DNA of 64,000 nucleotides from Siphonobacter aquaeclarae (GCF_900103285.1 NZ_FNGS01000010.1:1-64000), one strand, 5' to 3'. Positions 50,978 through 59,535 are shown, counted from the stretch's first letter. Notes: generated from the letters alone by a model not told the origin. Made by a program: numbers and translations.

Positions 50978-52141
50978 TCAGGATTTTTCGGAACCGTGCC
51001 GGGTAGCAACGGAAATGGTATTGGCTTTTTTCGCCTTGACCAGCGCCATCAGCTGAAACCCGATAAACCGGGGAATGTTGATGAGCGAACGGTAGATGCG
51101 GGGATCTGTCGGCGAAGCGAGCAGAGCCAGCAGAAATCCCGCCGCAAACAAAAACAGCGCTGCAAGCCAAATCAGCCCCTGCGACGGCAGCCAGATCAGA
51201 TCCACCGCCATCATCAACACAGACAGCAGCAGGAAAATAAACAGGGGCGGGCGGAGGAGGACCAGGCCGAAAACCGTCTGATTCCAGCTGAACCGTCGCA
51301 CGCCCGTCAGCAGCAGGTCAAACCCGAAAAAGAAGTACTTAAACCAGGTATTGATCCACCGGGCGCGCTGCTTGACGAGCTGATCAGACTTGGCCGTTTT
51401 TTCGTCGTACACAATCGCTTTATCCGTAAAAGCGATCCGTTTACCGCGCTTGACGATGGCGTGCTGCAGGACTTTGTCGAAACCGGCGCCGGTAACATCG
51501 AGGTGTTCCAGGCACTCCCGGTACAACGCCGCCGTAAAGGCCATACCCGAGCCGGCCAGCGTGGCCGAGGACCCCAGGCCGTACAGTACTTTGCCATCGT
51601 AAAAATGGTAGTAGATGTCCCGGGCAGCATCGAGGCAGGCAAAGGTACTGTTCAGGTTTTTCGCCTCCCGGATACCCTGTACAGCTTCGAAACCCTGGTC
51701 GAAGTAGCGGTTCAGTTCATTGAGGTATTCCGGATCGACGAGGTTGTCGCTGTCGATAATCGTCAGCCGCTCGTGCGGGCGGGCAAAATGCCGGATCGCG
51801 TAGAAGTGTGAGCGGGTATTGCTGGCGAGGACGGTCTCCGGCCGTAACAGATGAACCCGGGAATCGTCAAAATGCAGATGCGAGATATCGCATTTGTCGG
51901 CCACGATGTAGATCAGGTATCGCTCGTAATGCAGCTTCAGCAGCGACCCTACTACCTGCGGCAGAAGATCGGTCTGTTCATACGCGGTTACGATAATGGC
52001 ATAGTCTGCCTGCTCCGCACGGGCGGGGCCGGGTTGCTTCCTTCCCCGGACGAGGTACAGCAGCAACAGCAGGAGCGGCAGTACAAGATTATAGCCAATC
52101 AATACCTGCACCAGTATCCACAAGGCAGACAGTAGTTCCAT
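50978..52141 (-). CDS. Processive family 2 glycosyltransferase
   Basis: A 387-aa enzyme: one N-terminal span (residues ~1-32), a GT2 domain and two or three C-terminal spans. Motifs: YAIIVTAYEQTDLLPQVVGS, YIVADKCD, the acidic TIIDSDNLV, TGAGFDKVLQHAIVKRG, and QRARWINTWFKYF, the QxxRW motif of processive synthases. It is a candidate backbone-forming enzyme of the exopolysaccharide. It starts four bases after the stop of the Wzc-like gene. Confidence 0.87.
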   Translation of the reverse strand: MELLSALWILVQVLIGYNLVLPLLLLLLYLVRGRKQPGPARAEQADYAIIVTAYEQTDLLPQVVGSLLKLHYERYLIYIVADKCDISHLHFDDSRVHLLRPETVLASNTRSHFYAIRHFARPHERLTIIDSDNLVDPEYLNELNRYFDQGFEAVQGIREAKNLNSTFACLDAARDIYYHFYDGKVLYGLGSSATLAGSGMAFTAALYRECLEHLDVTGAGFDKVLQHAIVKRGKRIAFTDKAIVYDEKTAKSDQLVKQRARWINTWFKYFFFGFDLLLTGVRRFSWNQTVFGLVLLRPPLFIFLLLSVLMMAVDLIWLPSQGLIWLAALFLFAAGFLLALLASPTDPRIYRSLINIPRFIGFQLMALVKAKKANTISVATRHGSEKS

Positions 52142-52145
52142 TGTA

Positions 52146-54278
52146 TCAGGTAGTTACCTTGGTGAGTACCCAGCCGGCAAACGTATCTCCGAGCCCTTTG
52201 AGGTAGGCGACGGCCGGTTTCCGGCGGGCTTTGATACTATGCCCCGCCTCGAATACGGCTACTACCCGATCGGCCAGTGCCAGCCACTCCTTGGTTTTGT
52301 TCAGTGCGGTAAGCGACGGCGTTTCAATCAGCAGAATATCGTATTCTGCAGAAAGTGCCTGAAGATACCGGCGGACAACAGGCTCTCCGGCCAGCTCAAA
52401 CAGCGAAGTATCGCCGCCGCGGTTGCCCAGCACCGTAATCAGCCCGGCAGATGGCGTCAGCGGTGATCCCTGGAGTACTTCTTCCAGGTACCCGTCCGGT
52501 TTCAGCTCGCGGGAGATGGCCGGAGCGTCGAAGTTCCCGTCGATGAGCAATACGCGTTTCCCGACCCGCGTAAAGGCATGCGCCAGACTGACGATGGTCT
52601 GCGTTTTTCCTTCCCCGTGTACCAGGCTGGTGAGAGCGGCGATCTGTTTGGTGCCGAGCTCGCGCTCCAGCTCGAAACGAATGGAGCGGACCCAGTTGCG
52701 GTAGCTCTGTGCGGCGGTCGACGAAGCCTCATGCTCCCAGAACGAACGCTGGTCGGTATCCAGCGACAGGCGCACCAGGTGCCCGAGTACCTGTGTTTGC
52801 GTGGCGTCGGCCAGTTCCTGCGGCGTGCGGATAGACCGGTCTAGGTAGAAAAGGATGAAGAAAATCAGCAGGCAGAAAACAAAGCTGACAACGCCGGCCA
52901 ACAGGACCAGAATCATCTTCTTCGACGGAGAAATCACCCCCGGAGCGGCCTTTTCGATAACGTGCAGCTGCATCGTTGAATGCACCCGCATCTTCGCCTC
53001 GTTGTACCGTTGCAGCGCCTCGATGTACTCTTTCGACGCGACATCGATGCTCGTTTCGTACTCCTGAATGCGGGCTTCGTTCGGAACGAGCTTGTCGAGC
53101 CGCAGATTAAGGCGGTTCAGTTCTTTCTGAATGGATTCGATGGAATTGCGGGCCAGCTCGAGGGAAATCTCCAGGTTCATCTTCTGCGTGACGAGATCCG
53201 TTTTCGCGACGAGCGGGTTGTAAATGTACTTATCGGTCGATTCGTTGATCTCGGACGTCAGCCGGTTCTGAAGGGAATCAATCGCGCCTTTGTATTTCGG
53301 GTCGAAGTTGCTCCGGTAATAGGCATCGTTGACGGCCCGTAAATGCTGTTTCGTGACCACAATCCGCTGGTTGATAGCCGTCATCGAGCTTTCGAGGTAG
53401 CGGCGGTCGGCGGGATCGAACTTGTTGTCAATATTCTTCAGTGCGGCAGTATAGGCAATGACGTCTTTCAGTGCTGTTTCTTTCCGTCCTTCGAAATCAA
53501 CCAGCTGGCCGTACAATGCCCGCGCCTGTTCGTTGAGGTTCAGGACGCGGTTTTCGATCTTGTACATCTTCAGCTGATCCATCCGCCCGTTGAGGACCGC
53601 CAGCTTTTCGTTCATGAACCTCTCCAGAAATTCGATGGACCGGTCGTTGCTGAGCTTCAACCGGTAAGAGAAATTGGTGATGAACTCTTCCGCCAGGGTA
53701 TTGACAGCGAAGGCGGTCAGCTGCGGATGTTCCCCCTCAAACTCCAGGTTGATGTAATCGCTGTCGCTGAGGCGGTAGATACTGAAGCTTTTCGCGAGAG
53801 AGGTGTTGTCGTATTTGACCGATTCCAGGAGCTGAATCAGTTTGTTTTCCGCCGGATTCCAGGGAGACAGCTCCGTGACAGTCCGGTGCTTTTGCGTGAA
53901 AATCGCAATAGCCTGCGCCTTTTCCTGCGCAGACAGGCTTTCGATCTGCTTGCTGGGCTTCCGGAAGCTGCCCTTTTCCCCGGCTTTGAGGTCATGCAGA
54001 ATCAGTTGGTAGGCAACCTGATCCAGCGTCTTTTTCAGGTAGAGGTTCTGAATGATATTTTCAAACTTCTGGTTGATTTCAGACGCCTGTTCGCTGCCGC
54101 CGAAACTGAATCCCTGATCGGTTTTGTCGACAAGACCCGTCGAAATCCGGGCCTGAGAGCGGTACTGGTCGGGCAATTGTTTGACCAGGAAGTATGCGGC
54201 TACAGCCGTAAGCACCGGCACAAGGATAAGCGTGAGCCGGTTTCGGTTGAGCAGTTGCAGAAAGCGGAGTAAATCCAT
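52146..54278 (-). CDS. Wzc-like polysaccharide co-polymerase with degenerate kinase domain
   Basis: A 710-aa inner-membrane protein: N-terminal span (residues ~15-32), a long periplasmic coiled-coil region (about 190-430) with a GNVR-like end, a second span (about 455-480) and a cytoplasmic BY-kinase-like domain. Walker A survives as HGEGKT (about 554-559), but the A' motif reads LLIDGNFDAP, where kinases have DxDxR, and Walker B reads LLIETPS with E for D. The protein ends GWVLTKVTT with no tyrosine cluster. Probably a chain-length/export factor without normal autophosphorylation. It lies between the half-TolC and GT2 genes with two- and four-base gaps. Confidence 0.82.
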   Translation of the reverse strand: MDLLRFLQLLNRNRLTLILVPVLTAVAAYFLVKQLPDQYRSQARISTGLVDKTDQGFSFGGSEQASEINQKFENIIQNLYLKKTLDQVAYQLILHDLKAGEKGSFRKPSKQIESLSAQEKAQAIAIFTQKHRTVTELSPWNPAENKLIQLLESVKYDNTSLAKSFSIYRLSDSDYINLEFEGEHPQLTAFAVNTLAEEFITNFSYRLKLSNDRSIEFLERFMNEKLAVLNGRMDQLKMYKIENRVLNLNEQARALYGQLVDFEGRKETALKDVIAYTAALKNIDNKFDPADRRYLESSMTAINQRIVVTKQHLRAVNDAYYRSNFDPKYKGAIDSLQNRLTSEINESTDKYIYNPLVAKTDLVTQKMNLEISLELARNSIESIQKELNRLNLRLDKLVPNEARIQEYETSIDVASKEYIEALQRYNEAKMRVHSTMQLHVIEKAAPGVISPSKKMILVLLAGVVSFVFCLLIFFILFYLDRSIRTPQELADATQTQVLGHLVRLSLDTDQRSFWEHEASSTAAQSYRNWVRSIRFELERELGTKQIAALTSLVHGEGKTQTIVSLAHAFTRVGKRVLLIDGNFDAPAISRELKPDGYLEEVLQGSPLTPSAGLITVLGNRGGDTSLFELAGEPVVRRYLQALSAEYDILLIETPSLTALNKTKEWLALADRVVAVFEAGHSIKARRKPAVAYLKGLGDTFAGWVLTKVTT

Positions 54279-54280
54279 GG

Positions 54281-54961
54281 TCAGTTTACCTTGATATTTT
54301 CGAGTTTCTCGCCGAGGAGTTCTTCCAGGCGGGCTTTGGCGTTGAGGACATCGCCTTCCGCGATGATTTTGCCCTGGTTATGGTCGGAAAACATGACCAG
54401 TACCTTGTTGTAGGACTCCAGCGTTTCCTCGCCTTTTTCGTATTTGTAGCGGACCTGCTTGAGCATACTTTCAACGTCGAGCAGTGCCTGCCGCTTGATC
54501 CGGAGCAGTGCCTGCTGCTGCATATAGGTGAAGTACCGCTGCTTGACGTCGGCTTCAAGGTTCAGGTCAAACGCTTCCTTTTCATGGACGGCAACTTTCT
54601 GCTCCTCCCGCGCCTGTTTGAGCAGTATGGGTTTCTGGAGGACGGCCCCGAGGTTGAGCAGCAGCCCGAACTGGTACCCGTTCAGCAGGTTGGGATTCAC
54701 GATGGTCGTGGTGTTCCGCGGACTATACAGGTAGGAAAAGGACAGCGCGTCGAAATACCCGCGCTTCGCTTTTTCTATGGCCGTATTGGCAACCGAAATA
54801 CGGGCGTTGTATGCCTTGACCTTGGGGTAGTTGGCCTTGGCTACTTCGATCAGTTTTTCGAGATAAGGATAGGATACATCGGGCAGCATCGATTCGTGCT
54901 GGTCCTGAGCCAGGGCAGAGACGCTGCAGAGTATCAGTAGGATAAGTATTCGTAACATCAT
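54281..54961 (-). CDS. Half-length TolC-family protein
   Basis: A 226-aa exported protein: signal peptide 1-18 (ending SALAQ), then the TolC-like pattern with long alpha-helical, heptad-rich stretches (YPYLEKLIEVAKANYPKVKA; QKVAVHEKEAFDLNLEADVK; LKQVRYKYEKGEETLESYNK) and a short beta segment (YQFGLLLNLGAVL). TolC-family proteins are normally 400-480 aa with two such repeats; this has only one. It may form a six-subunit barrel or act as a periplasmic partner. It sits nine bases after the sugar transferase gene and two before the Wzc-like gene, so an export role in the polysaccharide system is inferred. Confidence 0.72.
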   Translation of the reverse strand: MMLRILILLILCSVSALAQDQHESMLPDVSYPYLEKLIEVAKANYPKVKAYNARISVANTAIEKAKRGYFDALSFSYLYSPRNTTTIVNPNLLNGYQFGLLLNLGAVLQKPILLKQAREEQKVAVHEKEAFDLNLEADVKQRYFTYMQQQALLRIKRQALLDVESMLKQVRYKYEKGEETLESYNKVLVMFSDHNQGKIIAEGDVLNAKARLEELLGEKLENIKVN

Positions 54962-54969
54962 GGATCGTA

Positions 54970-56139
54970 TCAGACGTTTTCGCTTTGAAACAGCGCGGGG
55001 AACGTCTTGAGAATAATTTTCATGTCCATCCCGAATGAGAAATTCCGGGCGTATTCAATATCCAGCTGGAGCCGTTCTTCCTCCGACATATCTTTCTTGC
55101 CCTTGCCGCGCTTGGTTACCTGCCAGAGGCCGGTGAGGCCGGCCGGACCGGCAAACCGGGCAATCGACTCATCCGATGTCAGCTTTTCCGCTTCATACAG
55201 CGGCAGGGGCCGGTTGCCCACAAGCGACATATCTCCCCGGAGAATATTGATCAGCTGGGGAAGTTCGTCAATGCTGGTATTGCGCAGAAACCGCCCGATC
55301 CGCGTGATACGGGGATCGTTGCCGAATTTCATAAATGCCGCTTTGTTGTGCTTCCGCTGAAGGTAAATCTTCTCGCAAAGGTGCTCGTTGTCAAGGTACA
55401 GCATCTTCTGGCAGTGCCCTGCACTCTGGCATTCTGAACAAAGCGCAAAGTTCGACTGTACGACGGCCTGCTCCTCATCCCGGTTATACATATTGAACGC
55501 CGCCATATCCTTCACCATCTTGTCGGCGTCGGTTCGCATGGTTCTGAATTTCAGCAGATTGAAGACACGGTATCCCGAACCTACACGCCTGGAGCGGTAG
55601 ATAATCGGGCCCTTGGAATCCAGGCGGATAAGCAGGGCAACGGCAAGCAGGATCGGAGACAGGATGAGCAGTGCGGTGCCGGTCGTCGCGATATCCAGCG
55701 CCCGCTTCCACCAGGGGATACGCACCTCAAAACGGGGAGTTTCGGTAGGCTGAAGGGCCTTGAGCTGTTGCTTCCGCAGAAAATACTGAAGCCGGACCAC
55801 GATATCTCCCCGCCGGAAGTCCCGGGGGAATACGTCACTTGCGCCGGCGTCCTTCGCTTCGCGGAGTATTTCCGGCGTCAGTTTGTCGACCGTCAGGATA
55901 AACGGCAGCGTTTTCAGCCAGCTTACGGCCCTGATGCGCCGGAGCAGCTCCATGCCGCCGCTCTGCCCGCTGGCGATCACGGCGTCGGCCGGGTAATAAT
56001 CCTGCAGCGCCTGATAGATCTCGTCAGTCGTATCAAGCGGCTTGATATTCAGTTGATGGCCGAACGTTTTGATAAATTCAAGGTTCGCGTCCGGATCATC
56101 TTCCACATAGAGGATTCGCAACGGCGGTATTTCGGACAT
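54970..56139 (-). CDS. Pseudo-receiver fused to bacterial sugar transferase with four-Cys insert
   Basis: A 389-aa fusion. Residues ~7-125 are a response-regulator receiver fold: the acidic pocket EDD (13-15) remains, but the phosphoryl-acceptor Asp is a serine (S57 in DAVIASG) and the conserved Lys is an arginine (R106 in DVFPRDF). After a linker comes one hydrophobic segment (about 150-171) and the phosphoglycosyl transferase domain (WWKRALDI, LLKFRTMRTDA, DPRITRIGRFLRNTSIDELP, GDMSLVGNRPL), which starts synthesis by loading a sugar phosphate on undecaprenyl phosphate. Between FRTM and DPRITR is an insert with C234, C237, C243 and C255 (C-x2-C-x5-C-x11-C), a possible metal or redox site. 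Follows the CheY-like gene by 30 bases. Confidence 0.86.
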   Translation of the reverse strand: MSEIPPLRILYVEDDPDANLEFIKTFGHQLNIKPLDTTDEIYQALQDYYPADAVIASGQSGGMELLRRIRAVSWLKTLPFILTVDKLTPEILREAKDAGASDVFPRDFRRGDIVVRLQYFLRKQQLKALQPTETPRFEVRIPWWKRALDIATTGTALLILSPILLAVALLIRLDSKGPIIYRSRRVGSGYRVFNLLKFRTMRTDADKMVKDMAAFNMYNRDEEQAVVQSNFALCSECQSAGHCQKMLYLDNEHLCEKIYLQRKHNKAAFMKFGNDPRITRIGRFLRNTSIDELPQLINILRGDMSLVGNRPLPLYEAEKLTSDESIARFAGPAGLTGLWQVTKRGKGKKDMSEEERLQLDIEYARNFSFGMDMKIILKTFPALFQSENV

Positions 56140-56169
56140 GGCGGAGTCGGTTAGGGGTGATGGCTCCGG

Positions 56170-56568
56170 TTATCGCCGCGACCGCCTGAGGACGGCTTTT
56201 ACCTTGGCAATAACTTCCTGAGGGTTAAACGGTTTGGTCATAAAATCGTCCGCGCCGAGCTCCAGGCATTGAATGCGCTCGTTGCTTTCTTCGCTTCCCG
56301 AAAGAATAATCACGGGAAGGTCTCCGTAGAGGTTACTGGACCGGAGAACAGACAAAAATTCCTTGCCATTGAGGTGCGGCATATGCAGGTCAGCCAGTAC
56401 CAGGTCTACCGGCGCGCCGCTCTCAATCCAGGCCATTCCGGCCATGCCGTCGTCTTTCATGACGACGCCAAAGTCCTTTTCCAGACAGAGCTGAAGAATT
56501 TTCCGGGTCATGGGCTCATCGTCCATGACCAATATGTTCGGTTGATGAGTAGTTGCTGGCGGAGTCAT
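56170..56568 (-). CDS. CheY-like single-domain response regulator
   Basis: A 132-aa receiver domain without an output domain. Acidic residues MDDEP, phosphoacceptor Asp in LVLADLHMP, Thr/Ser in ILSGSEE and Lys in DDFMTKPFNP are all present, so it should be phosphorylatable. It ends in a basic tail (LRRSRR). No histidine kinase gene is in the window. The frame allows a TTG start at 56583, but the ATG at 56568 is preferred. First gene of the large - strand polysaccharide operon, 30 bases ahead of the pseudo-receiver fusion. Confidence 0.9.
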   Translation of the reverse strand: MTPPATTHQPNILVMDDEPMTRKILQLCLEKDFGVVMKDDGMAGMAWIESGAPVDLVLADLHMPHLNGKEFLSVLRSSNLYGDLPVIILSGSEESNERIQCLELGADDFMTKPFNPQEVIAKVKAVLRRSRR

Positions 56569-56944
56569 ATGTTTTAACGACAATCTGAAAGGAGTTCCGG
56601 GATAATGTACGCAATCAATGGAAAAATCGTCGATCCGCCGGCCGGATTCTGTCGCGGACGAATGAGCGGAGCAGGAAAGGGATCTATCGGGCAGTCAAAA
56701 CCGCTCCTCCGCAGGGAGGCAGGGTGGTCCAGTGGTTTCATGTACGATCGAACTAATGGCGGATCGGGCTAAAGGTCAGGTGGTAGTCTCCCGAGAGGCA
56801 CCGCCCGAAAAGTGATGCCCGTTACAAAAATAAGACAAAATTACACGGGCTGCAGTACCGGCGAGTACAATTTATTCGGGGGTAACTACGTGAATGACAG
56901 TACGTTTCACGGAAAAATATAATTCGATTCGGAAATTCCCCTGC
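56569..56944. other. Non-coding gap / leader of the polysaccharide operon
   Basis: No credible gene in ~375 bases. On -, two -7 elements (56825-56843) imply a leader of about 250 bases before the response regulator ATG. The leader includes small hairpins such as CCTCC-GCA-GGGAGG (about 56709-56722). No terminator with a T-run is evident for the operon that ends at 56945. Confidence 0.5.
56825..56843 (-). promoter_or_regulatory. Two adjacent -7 elements for the polysaccharide operon
   Basis: On -, TAATTTTG (56843-56836) and TATTTTTG (56832-56825) both match TAnnTTTG, three bases apart. A TTG lies 25 bases before the first, longer than usual spacing. Confidence 0.5.
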
Positions 56945-57568
56945 TCAGAGGGCGGCAGGGCGCTCCCAGTTGCCCGTTTCCCGGTTCAGCTGCTTCAGAA
57001 TGCGGGCGGGGTTTCCTCCCACAACGGAGTAAGGAGGCACATCTTTCGTGACGACGCTTCCGCCCGCTACCACCGAATGCCGGCCGATCCGGACGCCGGC
57101 CGTCACGACGACGTTGGCGCCGAGCCAGCATTCTGCTTCAATGACAATCGGAGCAGTAGTAACCGGCTGGTTATGAATCGGTTGGGAGATGTCTTCGTAG
57201 GAATGGTTCAGGCCGGAAAGGACCACGTGCTGCGCCAGAATAACGTCCGACTGAATTTCCACAGGGCCGATCACCACGGAAGAAATCCCGATCGTGCAGC
57301 GGTCGCCGATATGGACGTCTCCAACGCCGTTGTTGACAACCGAAAAGGACTCGACCACACTCCATTCTCCCAGCGAAAACTGCCGGAAAGGAAGTACATC
57401 CATCCGGGCTGACCGCCTTACTTTCGATCGCCGGTGCCGCTTATGGACGAAAGGATTGACAAACCAGCTTACCCAGCGCCGTGGCCGCGCCTCATGGGCC
57501 GGTACCAGCATCCAGTGAATCAGTTTTTTCAGCCCCGGCCGCTTGTCGAGTTGTTCGGAAAGGCTCAT
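56945..57568 (-). CDS. WcaF-like hexapeptide acetyltransferase
   Basis: A 207-aa left-handed beta-helix acyltransferase. Hexapeptide repeats run from VHIGDRCTIG to IGRHSVVAGGSVVTKDVP, with the catalytic-type His in LSGLNHSYED and the CoA-binding tail YSVVGGNPARIL. The N-terminal ~60 residues (ARPRRWVSWFVNPFVHKR, FRQFSLGEWSVVESF) match the colanic acid acetyltransferase WcaF group. It likely O-acetylates a sugar of the exopolysaccharide. It overlaps the upstream glycosyltransferase gene by four bases and ends the - operon. Confidence 0.86.
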   Translation of the reverse strand: MSLSEQLDKRPGLKKLIHWMLVPAHEARPRRWVSWFVNPFVHKRHRRSKVRRSARMDVLPFRQFSLGEWSVVESFSVVNNGVGDVHIGDRCTIGISSVVIGPVEIQSDVILAQHVVLSGLNHSYEDISQPIHNQPVTTAPIVIEAECWLGANVVVTAGVRIGRHSVVAGGSVVTKDVPPYSVVGGNPARILKQLNRETGNWERPAAL

Positions 57569-58758
57569 GCGTTTGATTGGGTTTGTCGGATCGCGTCCAG
57601 TAAAAGACCTACGGAGTTTTCCCAGGTATGCTCCAGGGCAAATCCGATACGCTCCTGCGGGGTTGAAAGCTCTTTTCCGGCGAGGGCCTCGCCGATCGCT
57701 TCCACAAAAGCATCGGTACCTTCCGCCAGGAAAACATGGTCGCGGAACAGTTCCATTGTTTCTGTACGAACAGCTACCACGGGTTTTCCCATAGCCAGGT
57801 ATTCGTCGATCTTGCGGGGATAGTTTCCGATGGTTACTTCATTGAAAACCTGAGGATTAATCAGTACATCCATGCCGGCGAGATAGGCCGGAACAGTGGC
57901 CGGTGGCCTGGAGCCCAGGAAGGTGATATTGGGCAGTGATTGCAGCCGGTCGATCGGAAAGGAATCATCCGTATTTCCCACCAGTACTACCTGCCAATCC
58001 GGGCGCCGGAGCGCAACGGCTTCGATCAGGTCGGCGTCGAGGCGGAGGGTCGTCAGCGCACCCGTATACCCGATGCGCGGGGATGGAATGGCCAGCAGGT
58101 CTTCGGGAATCGCCGAAACAAGCTCCGGGTTAAAGAGCGTCAGGTCACATCCCTGCCCGACGTACACCGACGCCGGGTTATGCTTCGCGGCCTGTGCCGC
58201 CAGGTACAGGGAATTACTGGCGATGAGGTCCGCCTTTTTCATCAGTGCCGGTTCGAGCCGGGTACCGTGTTTGCGCCAGTAGTCAACCGCGAGGAAATTA
58301 TCCCGCAGGTAGTACACGTATACCGACGGCCGGAGCAATTCCTTCAGGTAAAATCCCTGCACCATATCGTTATCATTGAGTACGACGAAATCCGTCCAGC
58401 GGAGTTCTTTCAGGGCATCCTGTATGGTGGCGGTCAGTTTCCGGCCGTTTTGTTTGTTGCACCAGTCGTATATGGCGCCATCCGGCAGCCAGTTATAGGA
58501 GCCGAGGACTGTCGGCGGGGAGAGCACCCACAGGTTTGGCTCGACCTCGCTGAGGGTTTTCCCTCCTTGAGCATCAATGAATTTCCGGCGTTCGGCGAGG
58601 CGTTCGGAGTTTTTCCGGAGGAGCGCCGCCCAGTCCAGCGGCTGGTTGACAAACAGTACCTGATGCCCGCCGGCGGCCAGGGTCCGGGCCATATCCCGGA
58701 TGTTGCTGCCCATGTTTTTCTCTTCCCAGGGCTGTCGGGCGATGATGACGAGGTGCAT
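57565..58758 (-). CDS. GT-B glycosyltransferase (GT4/GT1-like)
   Basis: A 397-aa two-domain glycosyltransferase. N-terminal domain starts LVIIARQPWEEKNMGSNIRD; the C-terminal nucleotide-binding domain starts at PRIGYTGALTTLRLD and includes NITFLGSRP, VLINPQVFNEVTIGNYPRKIDEYLAMGKPVVA, resembling the family GT4 acidic donor motif region. Bacteroidota homologues are common in exopolysaccharide loci. The upstream GT2 gene ends three bases before its start, and it overlaps the acetyltransferase gene by four bases. Confidence 0.82.
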   Translation of the reverse strand: MHLVIIARQPWEEKNMGSNIRDMARTLAAGGHQVLFVNQPLDWAALLRKNSERLAERRKFIDAQGGKTLSEVEPNLWVLSPPTVLGSYNWLPDGAIYDWCNKQNGRKLTATIQDALKELRWTDFVVLNDNDMVQGFYLKELLRPSVYVYYLRDNFLAVDYWRKHGTRLEPALMKKADLIASNSLYLAAQAAKHNPASVYVGQGCDLTLFNPELVSAIPEDLLAIPSPRIGYTGALTTLRLDADLIEAVALRRPDWQVVLVGNTDDSFPIDRLQSLPNITFLGSRPPATVPAYLAGMDVLINPQVFNEVTIGNYPRKIDEYLAMGKPVVAVRTETMELFRDHVFLAEGTDAFVEAIGEALAGKELSTPQERIGFALEHTWENSVGLLLDAIRQTQSNA

Positions 58759-58761
58759 AGG

Positions 58762-59535
58762 TCAGGGCTGTCGGGAAAAATGGATGTCAAAATTGTATTT
58801 CACCTGCCGGTACACATCCCGGAGGAAAGCGACAAACCGGTTTCCGCTCTGGGTCCATGCGCTGCGGGTCATGGTACTGGGCTCCGCTTCGGGGTTGATC
58901 TGTTCGAGAAGGCTTTTGAAATCATCGTAAAACAGGCCCTTGCCTTTGTGCTGGATGAAAGAAAGGCACATGTTGTATTCCATGCGGTCCCCTTTGATGC
59001 CTTCGCCATACCTTCCGAATTTTTGGAAGAAGGTCGTCCGCCGCAGGTGCGGGTGATCACTATAGGCGTAAATTTTTGTATAGTCGAGGCCCCATGCGGG
59101 CGTATACATTTCTGAAAAGCCCTCGCCATACGGTTTCCGGTAAGGATAGGGGATGTAGGCGTAAAACCGGACATAGTCCAGTGCCGGATCGTTCTCCATG
59201 AACCGCAGCGCCGCCGAAAGCTTCTCCGGAAAAATTGCCGCCGGCTGGAAATCTTCCTGTATATACAGCGTATAGGGCGTCCGGACGGCGTCCTGGCCTT
59301 TGTTGATGTTATTTCCGAGCCCCCGGTTTCGCTCGGTCGTGATGAGGCGGAAGGGGTAGGTGGCCTGTAATTGCTTCAGTGCGTCGAGGTGTTCCGGGCG
59401 ACTGCCGTCGTCCGACACCACAATATCCCCGAATGTACAGGAAAGGGCTCCGAAAGACCGCAGCAGGTTTTCGAGCGAGCGGCTCCGGTTGTAATGCGTG
59501 ACCAGGAGCGTGACGGTTTCGAATGCATGCGCCAT
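58762..59535 (-). CDS. Family 2 glycosyltransferase, paralogue A
   Basis: A 257-aa GT2 with VTLLVTHYNRSRSLENLLRS, VVSDDGSRPEHLD and RGLGNNINKGQDAVRTPYTL, then YIQEDFQPA holding the acidic site. It is clearly similar along its whole length to the product of the next gene upstream (59540-60328), so they are tandem duplicates. Separated by four bases from it and by three from the GT-B gene. Confidence 0.86.
   Translation of the reverse strand: MAHAFETVTLLVTHYNRSRSLENLLRSFGALSCTFGDIVVSDDGSRPEHLDALKQLQATYPFRLITTERNRGLGNNINKGQDAVRTPYTLYIQEDFQPAAIFPEKLSAALRFMENDPALDYVRFYAYIPYPYRKPYGEGFSEMYTPAWGLDYTKIYAYSDHPHLRRTTFFQKFGRYGEGIKGDRMEYNMCLSFIQHKGKGLFYDDFKSLLEQINPEAEPSTMTRSAWTQSGNRFVAFLRDVYRQVKYNFDIHFSRQP

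Noticed and set aside
52146-54278. Calling the Wzc-like protein a normal tyrosine autokinase
   Set aside because: Altered A' and Walker B motifs and no C-terminal tyrosine cluster; only co-polymerase function is supported.
57940-59115. 391-codon open frame on + across the GT-B and GT2 genes
   Set aside because: Antisense to two supported glycosyltransferases and no domain seen.
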